Shown here one piece after another: positions 9,958 through 18,432 of a DNA stretch of 64,000 nucleotides. Numbering within the stretch: position 1 is the stretch's first letter; every line of letters starts with the position of its first letter. This DNA is from Nostoc cf. commune SO-36 (GTDB taxonomy: Bacteria > Cyanobacteriota > Cyanobacteriia > Cyanobacteriales > Nostocaceae), in assembly GCF_023734775.1 (NCBI RefSeq), contig NZ_AP025732.1, forward strand, positions 3,788,501 through 3,852,500, written 5' to 3'. The translations under genes were made by a program, and so were the position numbers. The notes under the pieces are model-generated. The model saw nothing but the letters and a program-made list of their open reading frames with translations, did no database searches and had not been told where the DNA came from.

Positions 9958-10165
9958 CGAAGTATTCCCAAGTTCTTTACCTGCTTACCAGAGTACAATG
10001 CTAAGGGCTTTCACTTAGATAATCATTGCTGTTTATTATTTTTTTGTTACAAATTTTCTTAAATTTGAACGTCAAAAATATGATATTCAAATAATCATGC
10101 ACCCAGAGCATAACCAAAAATTAAAATCAGGTATGTCGTAAAATCAGACACCCCACCAAAAAGAA

Positions 10166-12013
10166 ATGACAAAAGGAACAGAAACTCGTGTTAAGTCTGA
10201 AGCAACGACTCAGCAAAGAATTGTCTATCTCTCTCATCAGTTAGACACTTGGCATCTAGCGAGTACTAAATGGAGTAAGCACAGTTTCAGTTTCAAGTGC
10301 AGCTTGCTAATTCTGCCTGCGGTGTGGATTGTAACTGCCAATGGACTTAGAGCGACAGCCGATATCTCTACAGCAAAATCGGCTCAAAATAGCAGTTCCC
10401 CTGAGTTACAAATAGTACAGGAAACAGAACCTTCCCCAGCAATTGACTCTAATCAACCAGAACCAAAGCCGGAATCATCCCCAGCACCACCAGAAACACC
10501 ACAACGCATTCGGGTTCGCAAAATCCAGGTTGTAGGTAGCACAGTTTTTAATGAAAATGATTTTAATCCAGTTATCAAACCGTTTGAAGAACGGGATTTA
10601 ACTTTAGAAGAAATCAGACAAGCCGCCGATGCTGTTACCCAGCTTTACCTAAATAAAGGTTATATAAATTCCAGAGCAGTTGCAGACATTCGACAATCTA
10701 ATACCGCCGATGGTGTTGTGGTAATTCAGGTGTTTGAAGGGCGTTTGACAGAGATTAACATCGAAGGGACGCGGCGATTAAACCCATCTTATATTCGTAG
10801 TCGCATCCAACTAGGTGCTGGTATCCCTTTGAATACTGGTAAACTCGAAGATCAACTGAAGCTGTTGCGACTCGATCCCTTATTTACAAATGTAGAAGCG
10901 CGTCTGCGTCCAACGGGTAAAGTTGGTCAAAGTATTCTCGTTGTTAGAGTTGAAGAGGCAAACCCTTTAACTGGTAGCTTGGGTGTAGATAATTATTCCC
11001 CTCCCAGCATTGGGGCAGAAAGATTGGGTATTGAACTGCGATCGCGCAATTTAACCGGTATGGGAGATGAGTTAGCAGGCTCCTATTATCACACACTCTC
11101 TGGTGGTTCCGATGCCTTTGATTTTAGCTATCAAGTTCCCGTGAACGCCATGAATGGCAAGGTGCAAATTCGAGCGGCATTGAATCGCAACGAAATCACT
11201 GAACCACCCTTTGATGCGCTTAATATTCGCGCAAACCAGGATCTTTATGAAATCAATTATCGTCAACCATTGATGCGATCGCCAAGAGAAGAATTTGCCC
11301 TATCTTTAGGATTTACCTATCAAGATGGTCAAACCTTCATTTTCAATAATCGCCCACAATTTTTTGGCATTGGGCCTGATGCCAATGGCGTTAGCCGCAC
11401 CAGTGTAATTAAATTTGCTCAAGATTATACCAAGCGCGAACCTCAAGGAGCTTGGTTTTTGCGATCGCAATTTAATTTTGGCGTTGATATCTTAGATGCA
11501 ACCATCAACAATGACCCCATACCCGATGGTCGCTTTTTCAGTTGGTTAGGACAAATACAGCGCGTGCAGCAACTCAATAACGATAACTTGTTGCTCATCC
11601 AAGCAGACTTGCAACTAACACCAGATAGCCTTTTACCTTCGCAGCAATTTGTCATTGGCGGTGGACAATCTATAAGGGGATATCGCCAAAATATCCGTTC
11701 TGGGGATAATGGATTTCGGGTAGCGATTGAAGATCGTTTCACAGTGCAACGCGATAAATCTGGAATATCTACAATTCAACTTGCACCATTTCTAGACATG
11801 GGAGCCGTCTGGAATCAGTCTAATAACCCCAATCAGCTACCCAATCAAAATTTTTTAGTAGGCGCAGGCTTAGGATTCCTGTGGAATCAGGCATTAGGAA
11901 TTGATAATCTCTTTTTGCGGCTCGATTATGGATTTCCATTTATCGATCTGAGCGATCGTGGTAATAACGCTCAAGATGATGGCTTTTACTTCAGCCTTCG
12001 CTATCAACCCTAA
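10166..12013 (+). CDS. TpsB family outer-membrane transporter (ShlB/FhaC/HecB type)
   Basis: A 615-residue protein. A hydrophobic export segment lies at about residues 40-65, behind a long N-terminal extension, followed by a Pro/Glu-rich linker. A POTRA_2 domain starts near residue 112 (IRVRKIQVVGS) and a second POTRA-like region (EINIEGTRRLNPSYIRSRIQ) follows. The C-terminal beta-barrel carries the family signature GGGQSIRGYRQ near residue 500 and ends in alternating-residue beta strands (FYFSLRYQP). TpsB proteins thread a cognate TpsA exoprotein across the outer membrane. It is divergently transcribed from the TpsA-CHAT fusion, with 208 bp between the starts, so the two form a two-partner-secretion pair with a shared promoter region. 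Confidence 0.92.
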   Translation: MTKGTETRVKSEATTQQRIVYLSHQLDTWHLASTKWSKHSFSFKCSLLILPAVWIVTANGLRATADISTAKSAQNSSSPELQIVQETEPSPAIDSNQPEPKPESSPAPPETPQRIRVRKIQVVGSTVFNENDFNPVIKPFEERDLTLEEIRQAADAVTQLYLNKGYINSRAVADIRQSNTADGVVVIQVFEGRLTEINIEGTRRLNPSYIRSRIQLGAGIPLNTGKLEDQLKLLRLDPLFTNVEARLRPTGKVGQSILVVRVEEANPLTGSLGVDNYSPPSIGAERLGIELRSRNLTGMGDELAGSYYHTLSGGSDAFDFSYQVPVNAMNGKVQIRAALNRNEITEPPFDALNIRANQDLYEINYRQPLMRSPREEFALSLGFTYQDGQTFIFNNRPQFFGIGPDANGVSRTSVIKFAQDYTKREPQGAWFLRSQFNFGVDILDATINNDPIPDGRFFSWLGQIQRVQQLNNDNLLLIQADLQLTPDSLLPSQQFVIGGGQSIRGYRQNIRSGDNGFRVAIEDRFTVQRDKSGISTIQLAPFLDMGAVWNQSNNPNQLPNQNFLVGAGLGFLWNQALGIDNLFLRLDYGFPFIDLSDRGNNAQDDGFYFSLRYQP

Positions 12014-12349
12014 AAAAAGGTGATGGTAATCATCACTAATCATGCGGATATGATCTGATCTTACTTTGAGCCGCATTTGCTCAAGTCAAGTACAATCAGT
12101 AAAATGCCATTTTACTTACTCATCTTGGTGTTTTCCACAAGTAGAATGGCGTTTGGCTTACTCCTTTTGGTAGATGACGCATTTATTTCAGTATTTTCCA
12201 CAGTTAATTAGCTGTATTTCTGCTTTATCCTAATATTGAATTAAAAGATTAACTTCTTTCTTCAGGAATTTGAATTTTATACCGTGTATGTACACAATGA
12301 GAGAAATGATAGTTTATAAATTTAAGAAAGATTTACAGAGAGAAAACTT
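12014..12349. other. Intergenic region between TpsB and the DUF7219 gene
   Basis: Contains a short palindrome around 12100-12116 (GTAAAATGCCATTTTAC) and otherwise no recognisable feature. A GAGAG box lies just before the next start. Confidence 0.35.
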
Positions 12350-12604
12350 ATGACACAACTTAACTCGCAAGACAAAAACAGCTTTCTTTACCCTCGTAGT
12401 CGGTATTATGGTAAATTTCAGCCAGAAAACTTAATGTTTAATGCCAACCTGCAAGAATTTTCCCAAAAAATTAGTTACATAACTTGTCTAGAAACAGGGG
12501 GTAAGTTGTCTCAGGAAGAGGCTTACCAGCAAATTAAGTCACTTTGGAAAGAGTTGAAACATAGCAAAAAGCAACTGGCTATTGGCGGAGATAGAGAAAT
12601 TTAA
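12350..12604 (+). CDS. Small conserved cyanobacterial protein, DUF7219-like
   Basis: An 84-residue soluble protein with the pattern FLYPRSRYYGKFQPENL near the start, NANLQEFSQKISYI in the middle and a Lys-rich C-terminus. I recognise this as the small cyanobacterial family annotated DUF7219, whose function is not known. A purine-rich GAGAGAAA ribosome site precedes the ATG. It appears monocistronic; a hairpin interrupted by a MITE follows it. Confidence 0.75.
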   Translation: MTQLNSQDKNSFLYPRSRYYGKFQPENLMFNANLQEFSQKISYITCLETGGKLSQEEAYQQIKSLWKELKHSKKQLAIGGDREI

Positions 12605-12662
12605 ACTACTTTAAACGAGGAAATGGAAATTTTTCTTAAATCTATTACAAAATACTTGAACA

Positions 12663-12865
12663 GCCAGAGACTTATACCAATTTAATGTGAAGTTGCACAT
12701 ATCTTGATCCCCCTAAAGCCCCCTGAAAAAGGGGGACTATGAATTCCCCCCTTTTTAAGGGGAGCCAGCGCGGTCTTGGGGGTTTCCCCCATGAGCGACT
12801 GGCGTGGGCTAGGGGGGATCGAATTCTATGCAGCTTCATAAAGAATTGGTATTAAGTCTCTGGCT
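12663..12865. repeat. Inverted repeat (hairpin) split by the MITE
   Basis: The arms AGCCAGAGACTTA (from 12663) and TAAGTCTCTGGCT (to 12865) pair perfectly and flank the MITE. Without the insertion they would form a tight hairpin just downstream of the DUF7219 gene, possibly its former terminator. Confidence 0.65.
12675..12851. mobile_element. MITE-like element, family A, copy 1
   Basis: A 177-bp element bounded by TACCAATT and AATTGGTA inverted ends, with an internal run of C/G palindromes. A 3-bp TTA target duplication flanks it. Homologous ends and interior occur inverted at 27384-27526, and related ends at 21560-21691. It carries no gene. Confidence 0.75.
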
Positions 12866-12890
12866 AGTAAGTAGGTAGGCATGATTAAAC

Positions 12891-12923
12891 CAATTCGCAA
12901 TTCGCAATTCGCAATTCGCAATT
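12891..12923. repeat. Heptanucleotide STRR (CAATTCG unit)
   Basis: Four to five head-to-tail copies of a 7-bp unit, the short tandemly repeated repetitive sequence class typical of heterocystous cyanobacteria. Confidence 0.85.
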
Positions 12924-13015
12924 ACGTTTTGTGACGGGGATTTAGACCCCGACACAAAACGCGCTGCCTATAGAGGCAGGGGACTTAAACCCCCAAAGTT
13001 CGTTAAATATAAGAT

Positions 13016-13080
13016 GTCATTGCGAGTGAAGCGAAGCAATCCCAGAGACTTTGCGATTGCTTCGCTTCACTCGCAATGAC
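13016..13080. repeat. Dispersed long palindrome, 'gcgaagcaatc' family
   Basis: Arms GTCATTGCGAGTGAAGCGAA and their reverse complement fold into a ~26-bp stem. Related copies lie at 27260-27322 and 39717-39806, all intergenic. It may also act as a transcript end. Confidence 0.85.
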
Positions 13081-13256
13081 GGAACATATTATATTTATTT
13101 ACGCCCATTTACTTAGGAAAATTCCGTTTAAAAAAAGAGACTAAAACTACTGTAATTAGATGGTTTGAAACGAATTGAGCTATTTACCCAAAAATTTATT
13201 TTTTGGCTATTTTTCAGTTTTTGCAAGAGGTCTATTTTTGTTCGTTAGATGTTTAG

Positions 13257-14288
13257 TTAATTAGCTTCTAGCAAAGTCCAGAAATAGCCATCAGGTGCAA
13301 TAAAAGAGAAACTCGTCTCGCCAAATTCATTACTAATGATATTTGTAACTTTTTGTGCAGTACTCGCCTTAATGCGATCGCCATACTCTTGTATTCCCTT
13401 AACCGATAGGTATATAAAGACATACCCAAGCTACCTGGTTGGGCTGCTTCAAAGCGCGATTCTAAATTAATAGATTCTGGAAATCGAATGACATAAAGTC
13501 TTACCACTACGTGTAGCCATCAAGTCAGACTTAGAAGAACGCGGATCATCAAAGGTAGTAACAATAAACTTTTCACCAGGGTTAAGGTCAAAAATATCTT
13601 TACCTGCTGGCGAAGATTCATAGCTAGTTTCCACATCATCACGCACACGCAGCAAACCCAAAACTTCTTCATAAAACTTCAGGGTTTCTTTGCTGTCATC
13701 TTGAACGATAATCCCACAATGGGTAAACTGACTAGTCTTGAGAGGCGCATTATGGTTAACTTGTCCGTAATGCGGTAGTGTATAGCCAAAGCGTTGAAAC
13801 AAAACCTGTCGAGCTAAGGGTTGCAGTAGCAACATTTCTCGCACACCAACTGCTGGCTCAATAAAAGGACGGCTTTTTCTCTCTTTGTTGTAGATGACTT
13901 CCCAATAAGGGATAGAGTATCTGATCGGGAAACCTGCTGCCTTTGCATCCTCTATATGATTTAAAATATTCAAGACATCCGTTGTTAAGCTTGTCGCCCA
14001 GCGATTTCCCTTAATTTTCATCGATGCTGTTCCCAAACCTTCATGGGTGTGATTTTGCCAAACCATCAGCCGAATCAAACCATGATCTGCATTTTGGTGG
14101 TAGAGACGGATTGAGCGTAAAGACGAATTTACTCCATATAATTGATGGGCTACATCTGCGGTTAATTCACCCACTTCACCAATGCGATAACCAAATTGCT
14201 CCCAATAATGAATTGCAGAAATTGGCTCCGGGATACCGATACAGACTTCATAGATACCTTCAATTGCCGTTTGTTGTACTTGAGTCAT
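13257..14288 (-). pseudogene. VOC/glyoxalase-like protein gene with two compensating frameshifts
   Basis: The frame starting at the ATG at 14288 (MTQVQQTAIEGIYEV) reads a two-module VOC (vicinal oxygen chelate) protein to about 13502. The homologous sequence then continues one frame over (LYVIRFPESINLESRF) and returns to the first frame near 13400 (GIQEYGDRIKAS), ending naturally at the stop at 13257 after FIAPDGYFWTLLEAN. Restored length is about 343 residues. The first shift behaves as a net +1 and the second as a net -1 base. Either the gene carries a real ~35-residue missense block, or the assembly has two indel errors. VOC proteins bind a metal and act on small molecules; the substrate here is unknown. 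Confidence 0.75.
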
Positions 14289-14631
14289 ATTAATTTTAGA
14301 TTTTAGATTTTCCTCGTTCCCATGCTCCGCGTGGGAATGCATTCATTGAGTCTCTGACTCAATATTAGGACTTACGCATAAGTTACGGAATAACGAACCG
14401 CAGAGGCACAGAGGGCACGGAGAAATCAGAGTTTGAGGATATTTTGCGTAAGTACTCAATATATTACTTGCAGAGCATGAGAAAGAGAGAAAAGAAAGTG
14501 TTTACAAGAATCCGAAAAGCAACAACTTTATTTTGTAGCTTATGATGTACCTACAAAAGTGAGATGTCTAAAATTTTTTTGATTGCACATCATCAACGAT
14601 CGCCATAAACTTTTTTAATAGGAGTTAAGCT

Positions 14632-15255
14632 ATGACGCAGCGACTGACTCAAGAGCAATTATCACAAATAGTCACAGAAGTAGAAAGTCTGCAAGTGCGT
14701 CGAGAAGCGGAACTAGACCAACAGCAGGTTAGAGAAATTTTACAGGAGTTAAATTTACCACCTGAGTTACTAGATGAAGCGCTGATTCAATTAAATCGCC
14801 GCCAAGCGCTGGAGGTACAGCAACGCCGGAATCGATGGATTAGTTATGGAGTCGTGGCAGTCTTAGTGATAGTGAGTGCATCGACAATATTTTTCATGCA
14901 GCAGCAAAATTCTGCCCTTTCCCGTGTTTCTGCTCAACAAGACCGCATCACCTTAATAGAAGATAATGGCGGCGACTTAAAGACAATTTCTCGCCAAACA
15001 AATGCAGAGGTGTTGTACCGTGTCACCTTAAAGGATGCACCCTTGGGTAAAAAGCTGGCTCTCTCTTGTAATTGGATTGACCCAAGTGGTCAAATTGTCA
15101 AGCAAAACAACTATCAAACCCGCGAGATTAATACCTCTGTCTGGGATACCCAGTGTCGCTACACTATTAACCCGGCTGCAACTGTTGGCAATTGGAAAGT
15201 GCAGATGTTCTTGGAAGGTCGGCAGATTAGTGATGAAACCTTTGAAGTTAAATAG
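14632..15255 (+). CDS. Single-pass membrane protein with C-terminal beta domain, unknown function
   Basis: A 207-residue protein. An N-terminal helical region (~1-65) is rich in Glu and Gln, one membrane helix lies at about 70-90 (ISYGVVAVLVIVSASTIFF), and a C-terminal domain follows with two Cys (LSCNWIDP, DTQCRYTIN) and Ig-like beta spacing. The topology suggests the C-terminal domain is outside the cytoplasm, where its two cysteines could pair. The start is backed by an AGGAG box at -12. Its stop lies 5 bp before the ATG of the asparagine-synthase-like gene, so it heads a three-gene operon with that gene and the LysA-like gene. Family not recognised with certainty. Confidence 0.7.
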   Translation: MTQRLTQEQLSQIVTEVESLQVRREAELDQQQVREILQELNLPPELLDEALIQLNRRQALEVQQRRNRWISYGVVAVLVIVSASTIFFMQQQNSALSRVSAQQDRITLIEDNGGDLKTISRQTNAEVLYRVTLKDAPLGKKLALSCNWIDPSGQIVKQNNYQTREINTSVWDTQCRYTINPAATVGNWKVQMFLEGRQISDETFEVK

Positions 15256-15260
15256 TTTAG

Positions 15261-17098
15261 ATGGGTAACATCCCGCATCACTTTCTTGGTTATTGGGGTT
15301 ACGGCGCTCAACACGAGTTGGAAGCGCTGTTAACTAATGTTGTGGAAAACCTCTCTCCAAACCTCTCCCTAGAAGGGGAGAGGTTTGGAATTTTTCCCCT
15401 TCCCTACCAGGGAAGGGGGTTAGGGGGTTAGGTCTGAAAAGTCAGTTTTCTGCACAGGAAAATTATTCTCCTCCCATCTGGAATGTTGTTTATATAGGAC
15501 TTAATGGAAATTCCCCACCGCAACAAAATCAAATTGCTGCCATCTCCGCATCAGGATTATTAACCTCACCCGATGCTTGGGTAAGTCTCCAGGAAAACAA
15601 CTGCCTAATTTTGGGAAGAGAACCTTTTGGTAAAGTGCCTTTGTATTGGACTGTGCAAGGACAAGTAATCTGGTTTGCATCCCAAATGCAACTACTCTTA
15701 CCGATTTTGCAACAATCAGAAGTTAGTATTCCTGGGTTATATGGTTATAGCTGTTTTTCTTATGTTCCCACACCTTTAACCCCAGTTAATGGAGTGTTTG
15801 CAGTGGCGGCGGGGACTGAATTAGTTTGGCAGAGCGATCGCCAATCTGGTAAGCTGCGATCGCCTGAATCTAAAAACATCCACTCGTGGCGGGAAGCGCC
15901 AGAACAGTTAACAGATGAAGCTACAGCAATTACCGAATTGCAAACTCTCCTCAAAGACTCCATTGAGCGACAGATTGCCGATTTAAAGGATGAGCCTGTT
16001 GGGGTGTTTCTCTCTGGTGGACTCGATTCTTCGGTAGTGGCGGCGCTGCTGGTGCAAGCAGGGGTGAAAGTCCGCGCCTATACTCTAGATTTCGGTGATG
16101 CAGGGATTCCAGAATATCCATACTCTGAACAAGTCGCCGAGTTTCTCAAGATTCCACTTGTTAAAGTTGCAGTAACTCCAAGTTCGATTGAGAATGCTTT
16201 AATTCCGACTGTACAAGCATTAGATTTGCCCTTTGGAGATGGCGTATGTGTGCCGTTGTATCTGCTGTCAGAGAGGGCGAGTCAGGATACTCAGGTAATT
16301 TTTAATGGCGAAGGTGGAGATCAATTATTTGCCGGTTGGACGAACAAACCTTTAATTGCCGCAGGTGTTTATCAAGCAGAAAATCCCGCCGGACAGGAAA
16401 CTTTTATCCAGCAATATCTTCGCACCTTTCACCGTCTTGGAGGATATGAATCTCAAGTTTATCAGCCAGAAATATATGCACAGATCCAAAATTTGCATCC
16501 TGAAGATTGGCTGTTAACATCTCTTGATCGCAATGAGTGTCCATCTTTGCTGCATCGCCTTCGCCGTGCCAGTTTGATGCTCAAAGGGGCGCAGAATATC
16601 CATCCCCGTGCAACTGCATTGGGGTTTGCTCATGGATTATGGGTGCGATCGCCTTTTTGTGATTTACCTTTAGCTGAGTGGACATTCCTTCTATCTGGAG
16701 AACTCTGTTTACAGGGAGCTTGTGAAAAATATATCCTCAAACGGGCTGTAGAAAATTGGCTTCCGCCCGAAATTGTCTGGCGACAAAAGCGGGGTATGGG
16801 GGTTCCCTTGACTTCTTGGTGTTTAAATGATTTTTGGCATCAACTCGGCATTTGGCTCAATCCTGGGATACTTCGCGCTAACAATCACTTTTATCCTCAC
16901 ATTGCGGCACAAATCGTTGAAGGCAAACTAGGAGCAGCTATTCAAGGACGGAGAATTGGTGAAACACTCTGGTTACTGATTATGTGGCAACTTTGGCGAT
17001 CGCATGTTTTAAATGAAGAACTAAGTAAACAGTCTTGGGATCATCCTTTTTGGTTACATCGTTGGCTATGGATAAATTACCAAAAAATTCGTAATTGA
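15261..17098 (+). pseudogene. Asparagine-synthase-like protein, 5' end broken by a dispersed repeat
   Basis: The ATG at 15261 reads MGNIPHHFLGYWGYG and about 30 residues before running into a dispersed repeat with stops. Beyond the repeat the protein resumes in another frame, open from 15338 to 17098, with no ATG or GTG near its head; 15611 offers only TTG. The retained part has the tail of a class-II glutamine amidotransferase-like domain and a full AsnB ATP-pyrophosphatase domain: SGGLDSS P-loop, GEGGDQLFAGW, and RSPFCDLPLAEW. The N-terminal catalytic Cys2 of true glutamine-dependent asparagine synthetases is not present in the visible start. Relatives form amides or beta-lactams by adenylating a carboxylate. 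Linked by 5 and 25 bp gaps to its neighbours. Probably inactive or N-terminally truncated. Confidence 0.7.
15349..15432. repeat. Dispersed palindromic repeat inside the asparagine-synthase-like gene
   Basis: About 84 bp with two back-to-back hairpins (CCTCTCCCTAGAAGGGGAGAGG and CCCCTTCCCTACCAGGG-type). A related copy lies in intergenic DNA near 45345-45425. The insertion shifts the reading frame and adds stop codons. Confidence 0.8.
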
Positions 17099-17123
17099 TA
17101 TAGGGAGCAACTAACTTAAAGTT

Positions 17124-18368
17124 ATGGAGAGCAAGAAGTTTTATGATTTGCAAAATTCTCTTAGTCCACCATTTTCTGAAGAACAGGCGCAGGAGTTACT
17201 GAGTACTTACGGTTCTCCGCTTTATGTTTATAATGGCGATCGCTTGGGCGAAACTATTGAGCGCATTACCAAAGCAGTCAGCTATCCGCACACACAATTT
17301 CGTTTTGCCAGTGTTACCAATGGCAACATTGCACTGTTAAAAATTTTCCGTTCATTTGGGTGGGGACTTCACGCTAATACTCCAGGAGATATTTACCTGG
17401 GATTGCAAGCTGGTTTCGAGCCTAGTGAGATTGTTTATAGCGGCAGTAATTTAAATCAGGCTGAGATGCTACAAGTGCTGAATTGGGGAATTACGACTCT
17501 CAATTTTGATAGCCTTGCTCAGTTACAATTGTGCTGCGAAGTTATCCCCAAAGGCATAGAAAAAAATATTCGGCTAGGTTTACGCCTGAATTTGCCAGAA
17601 ATTACCGGAGATAGCCGCATTGGGGTGCGTCCAGAGGAATTTGGTGATGCGATCGCTTTAACTCATCAGTTTGGACTAAAGCTGAGTGGTTTACACTTTT
17701 ATCGAGGAACTGGAACTAATGCCACAGCCGCTTTTACCCAGGTAATTGATACAGTAATCTCCACAGCACAACTGTTACCAGATTGGGAATATTTAGATTT
17801 TGGTGGTGGTTTTGGCTATCCATATCACCACAACAAAACAGCTTTTGACTGGGAAATCTTTGGAAGTGAGTTAAGCGAGAGAATTAGACGATTAGGGCGG
17901 GAAATTGATTTAGTGATTGAACCGGGACGAAGTGCGATCGCTGGATGTGCAACTTTGCTTGCTCAAGTTGTTTCTGTAAAATGGCAAGGAGAAAAACAGA
18001 TTGTCGGAGTTGATACCACCGTTGCCAATCTTTCAGTACCCTCAGTACACGGCGGCTACCGAGAAATCGTCACTTGGAAACAAGCAGACAATTCATTCAC
18101 AACTGATATTTGTGGGAACACCACCTATTCACGAGATTATCTGGGGAAAAATTGCCAACTCCCAGTTTTCAAAATTGGTGATATCGTTGCCATTTTAGAT
18201 GTCGGTGCTTATGGTTATGCAATGTCGTCTCACTTTTTACACCGTCCCAAACCTGCGGAAGTATTGCTAGAAAATGGCATACATCGCTTGATTCGCCAAC
18301 GAGAAGACTACAGTGTTTTGCTAACAAATCAGATGCTTGATAGTTCCCCCTTTTTTAAGGGGAGTTAG
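17124..18368 (+). CDS. Group IV PLP decarboxylase fold (LysA-like) lacking the PLP lysine
   Basis: A 414-residue alanine-racemase-like TIM barrel plus beta domain of the diaminopimelate/ornithine decarboxylase group. Barrel features include FRFASVTNGNIALLK near residue 55, LHFYRGTGTN and EYLDFGGGFGYP. The C-terminal half has VIEPGRSAIAG and DVGAYGYAMSSHF. In the family the first motif reads YAVKAN with the PLP Schiff-base lysine; here Val aligns with that Lys. The CExxD segment that supplies the second catalytic Cys reads GNTTYSRD, with Thr in place of Cys. Normal decarboxylation is therefore unlikely. The last residues (SSPFFKGS) come from a dispersed repeat that supplies the stop. Third gene of the operon, 25 bp after the AsnB-like gene; the partner chemistry is unknown. 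Confidence 0.8.
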   Translation: MESKKFYDLQNSLSPPFSEEQAQELLSTYGSPLYVYNGDRLGETIERITKAVSYPHTQFRFASVTNGNIALLKIFRSFGWGLHANTPGDIYLGLQAGFEPSEIVYSGSNLNQAEMLQVLNWGITTLNFDSLAQLQLCCEVIPKGIEKNIRLGLRLNLPEITGDSRIGVRPEEFGDAIALTHQFGLKLSGLHFYRGTGTNATAAFTQVIDTVISTAQLLPDWEYLDFGGGFGYPYHHNKTAFDWEIFGSELSERIRRLGREIDLVIEPGRSAIAGCATLLAQVVSVKWQGEKQIVGVDTTVANLSVPSVHGGYREIVTWKQADNSFTTDICGNTTYSRDYLGKNCQLPVFKIGDIVAILDVGAYGYAMSSHFLHRPKPAEVLLENGIHRLIRQREDYSVLLTNQMLDSSPFFKGS

Positions 18369-18432
18369 GGGGGATCAATCCCAATATCAACCGTATTGAC
18401 TAACAATTAATAACTAACATAAAACAACCATT

